Positions 34,401-34,618 of a stretch of DNA of 34,618 nucleotides are shown in pieces. How positions within the stretch are numbered: position 1 is the first letter of the stretch; every line of letters begins with the position of its first letter. The stretch covers positions 1 to 34,618 of the forward strand of contig JANYDX010000137.1 in the NCBI GenBank assembly GCA_025363395.1, written 5' to 3'. The translations under genes were made by a program, and so were the position numbers. The DNA comes from Verrucomicrobiota bacterium. GTDB taxonomy: Bacteria; Verrucomicrobiota; Verrucomicrobiia; Opitutales; Opitutaceae. Below the pieces are notes generated by a model. The model was not told the origin of the DNA. It saw only the letters and a list, made by a program, of their open reading frames with translations, and made no database searches.

Positions 34401-34618
34401 CCTTGGCGTCCTCACCTATCGCAAAGGGGATTTTTCCCGTGCAACTGCCCTCCTAAACGAAGCCGTCGGTGCCCGGAAAGATGATGCGGAGGCTTGGTAT
34501 TATTTAGGAATGAGCCAGTACAGGCAAAAGGCTAAGGTTGAGTGCAAGCGATCGCTAGAACGCGCTCTGGATTTGGGTTTGGCTACCGAACTCTCTGCAG
34601 AAGCCCGCAAGATGATTG
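31408..34618 (+). CDS. prsT: TPR-repeat lipoprotein of exosortase systems (PrsT-like), 3' truncated by window edge
   Basis: ATG 31408 lies one base after the exosortase stop, and the frame stays open to the window end (1070 codons so far). The N-terminus is a lipoprotein signal, MKFFVRSIFVLGLLLQVALG followed by TGC, with lipidated C23 in a slightly unusual lipobox. The rest is a continuous array of about 34-residue TPR units (for example AIGRLGLVYSEQGRMGRAIA, AWIAMAEVALTEKNFTECND, ALNNLAYLDAEEFGQLDQA). This matches the TPR lipoproteins found beside exosortases (PrsT, roughly 900 residues from memory), and is longer than that. It probably scaffolds EPS export in the periplasm at the outer membrane. 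The end of the gene is outside the window. Confidence 0.88.
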   Translation, partial: MKFFVRSIFVLGLLLQVALGTGCSRQARLANALQSADRFFDSGEYTSAEVEYLNALKLDAQNSRAIGRLGLVYSEQGRMGRAIAYLRKGYELQPDDLDLRVKLAQLALATGNLKDAQEHANFVLDHRPTDPDAPQLLVAGMIKPEECDPLRKRLLNLPAAAAKGAPSLAAQGGISLRQGRLDEAEGLLKQALAADPKFATAHTVLGTLYLARADVNSAAEAFKHAAEFSPARSASKLQYAQFVLQNGNLPAGKQLLTEMTKKAPDFVPAWIAMAEVALTEKNFTECNDYVGRALDKDPGNLDALLLAGRLQIAKGDVEAAIVTLEKLTAAYPKSPATHFILGRAFAASGEVGRAIDQLNQAVTLAPAYADAVLQLASLYIRKGDPRSAITLLRKLIPQRPDLTHAQLLLAEAYHAQGDLDAQLAIYQQIEKQFPKNGQIPLLLGGVLAQQRKNNEAREAFTRAYAMMPESALALEQLINLDLIESKFQDARERVDAALAKTPQLAGPGQLLIAKIFLAQKDFPAAEAALKKSIELSPDVPTAYFLLAGIYNTTNQQTKALASLEQAAAHSPKDTTALMMIGIISEQQKSFAAARDAYLKILAINPKSSGALNNLAYLDAEEFGQLDQAYDLAQRARELQPDEPHVADTLGWILYRKHQYPRALILLQESAEKMPDSAVIHYHLGMAHYMMGFEDSARTSLQEALKSGTEFTGAEEAKQSLAVLTTDLSRPSAEIKQALEHTIAGKKTDPVALARLANIYEREGNREKAIAAYESALLVNGKNVNVLLSLARLYSSNKDRVKAMEAAKAARKQSPDEPEVAHVLGNLAYETGDYPWSASLLQEAARKQVDSPELFFDLAEALYSLGQVPETVTNLRRAIELDAGFSRSGEARRFLKFIAPETTSDEDSKTATEAELILKSTPSYVPALMVSAKLNEKQQRADGAQQLYEKVLSIFPDFLPAKIRLAVLGASKSAFDQKAYLLAVQARALHTEDIELTKALGVLTYRKGDFSRATALLNEAVGARKDDAEAWYYLGMSQYRQKAKVECKRSLERALDLGLATELSAEARKMI

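Noticed and set aside
1-34618. CRISPR arrays, transposases, integrases, phage genes or defence systems
   Set aside because: No regularly spaced repeats and no protein with such features was seen. Everything fits an EPS locus.

Overview
The window is a single, almost fully plus-strand exopolysaccharide (EPS)/capsule locus tied to an exosortase system. I count 25 protein genes: 23 complete and one truncated at each edge. There is also one tRNA gene. The high-GC, Gram-negative character (outer-membrane beta-barrel, lipoprotein, Wzx/Wzy-type genes), the exosortase, the TPR lipoprotein and the FemAB-like protein together suggest an environmental bacterium with an EPS/exosortase island. My best guess is Verrucomicrobiota (Opitutaceae-like). 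No ribosomal RNA or other phylogenetic marker is present, so the phylum is inference only.

Layout, left to right. (1) 1-3807: tail of a DegT-type sugar aminotransferase, a FemAB/GNAT-like acyl-amino-acid transferase, and a Wzz/Wzc-type chain-length protein whose C-terminal BY-kinase-like domain lacks the Walker A lysine. (2) 3957-12935: a tightly packed run comprising a polysaccharide deacetylase-GT4 fusion, an (alpha/alpha)-barrel protein, two GT2 glycosyltransferases around a YdjC-type deacetylase, an ATP-grasp ligase, a PHP-domain hydrolase and a second GNAT/FemAB-like protein. (3) 12977-13048: a tRNA-Gly(TCC) with an extra base in its T-stem. (4) 13123-17113: three genes joined by 4-bp ATGA overlaps, encoding an asparagine-synthetase-like protein without its N-terminal cysteine, an O-antigen polymerase/ligase and a DXD glycosyltransferase. 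(5) 17327-21585: a CE4 deacetylase, a multi-pass acyltransferase, an MBOAT O-acyltransferase and an SGNH-like partner, forming a decoration cassette. (6) 21861-23600: a secreted beta-helix protein, probably a polysaccharide lyase or hydrolase. (7) 23935-28209: Wzx flippase, GT4 and a UDP-HexNAc 6-dehydrogenase. (8) 28337-34618: a YdcF/ElyC-family protein, an outer-membrane beta-barrel, an exosortase and a very long TPR lipoprotein that runs off the right edge.

How the genes may work together: the dehydrogenase and aminotransferase would supply an (amino-)uronic acid nucleotide sugar. At least five glycosyltransferase domains would build the repeat unit, Wzx and Wzy would flip and polymerise it, and the Wzz-like protein would set chain length. 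Deacetylases and acyltransferases would tailor it, and the beta-barrel, TPR lipoprotein and exosortase would handle export and surface attachment. The AsnB-like, ATP-grasp and FemAB-like proteins hint at amide or amino-acid substituents on the uronic acids. No initiating phosphoglycosyl transferase, no Wza-type exporter and no protein with a recognisable exosortase sorting tail is visible here; these may lie outside the window.
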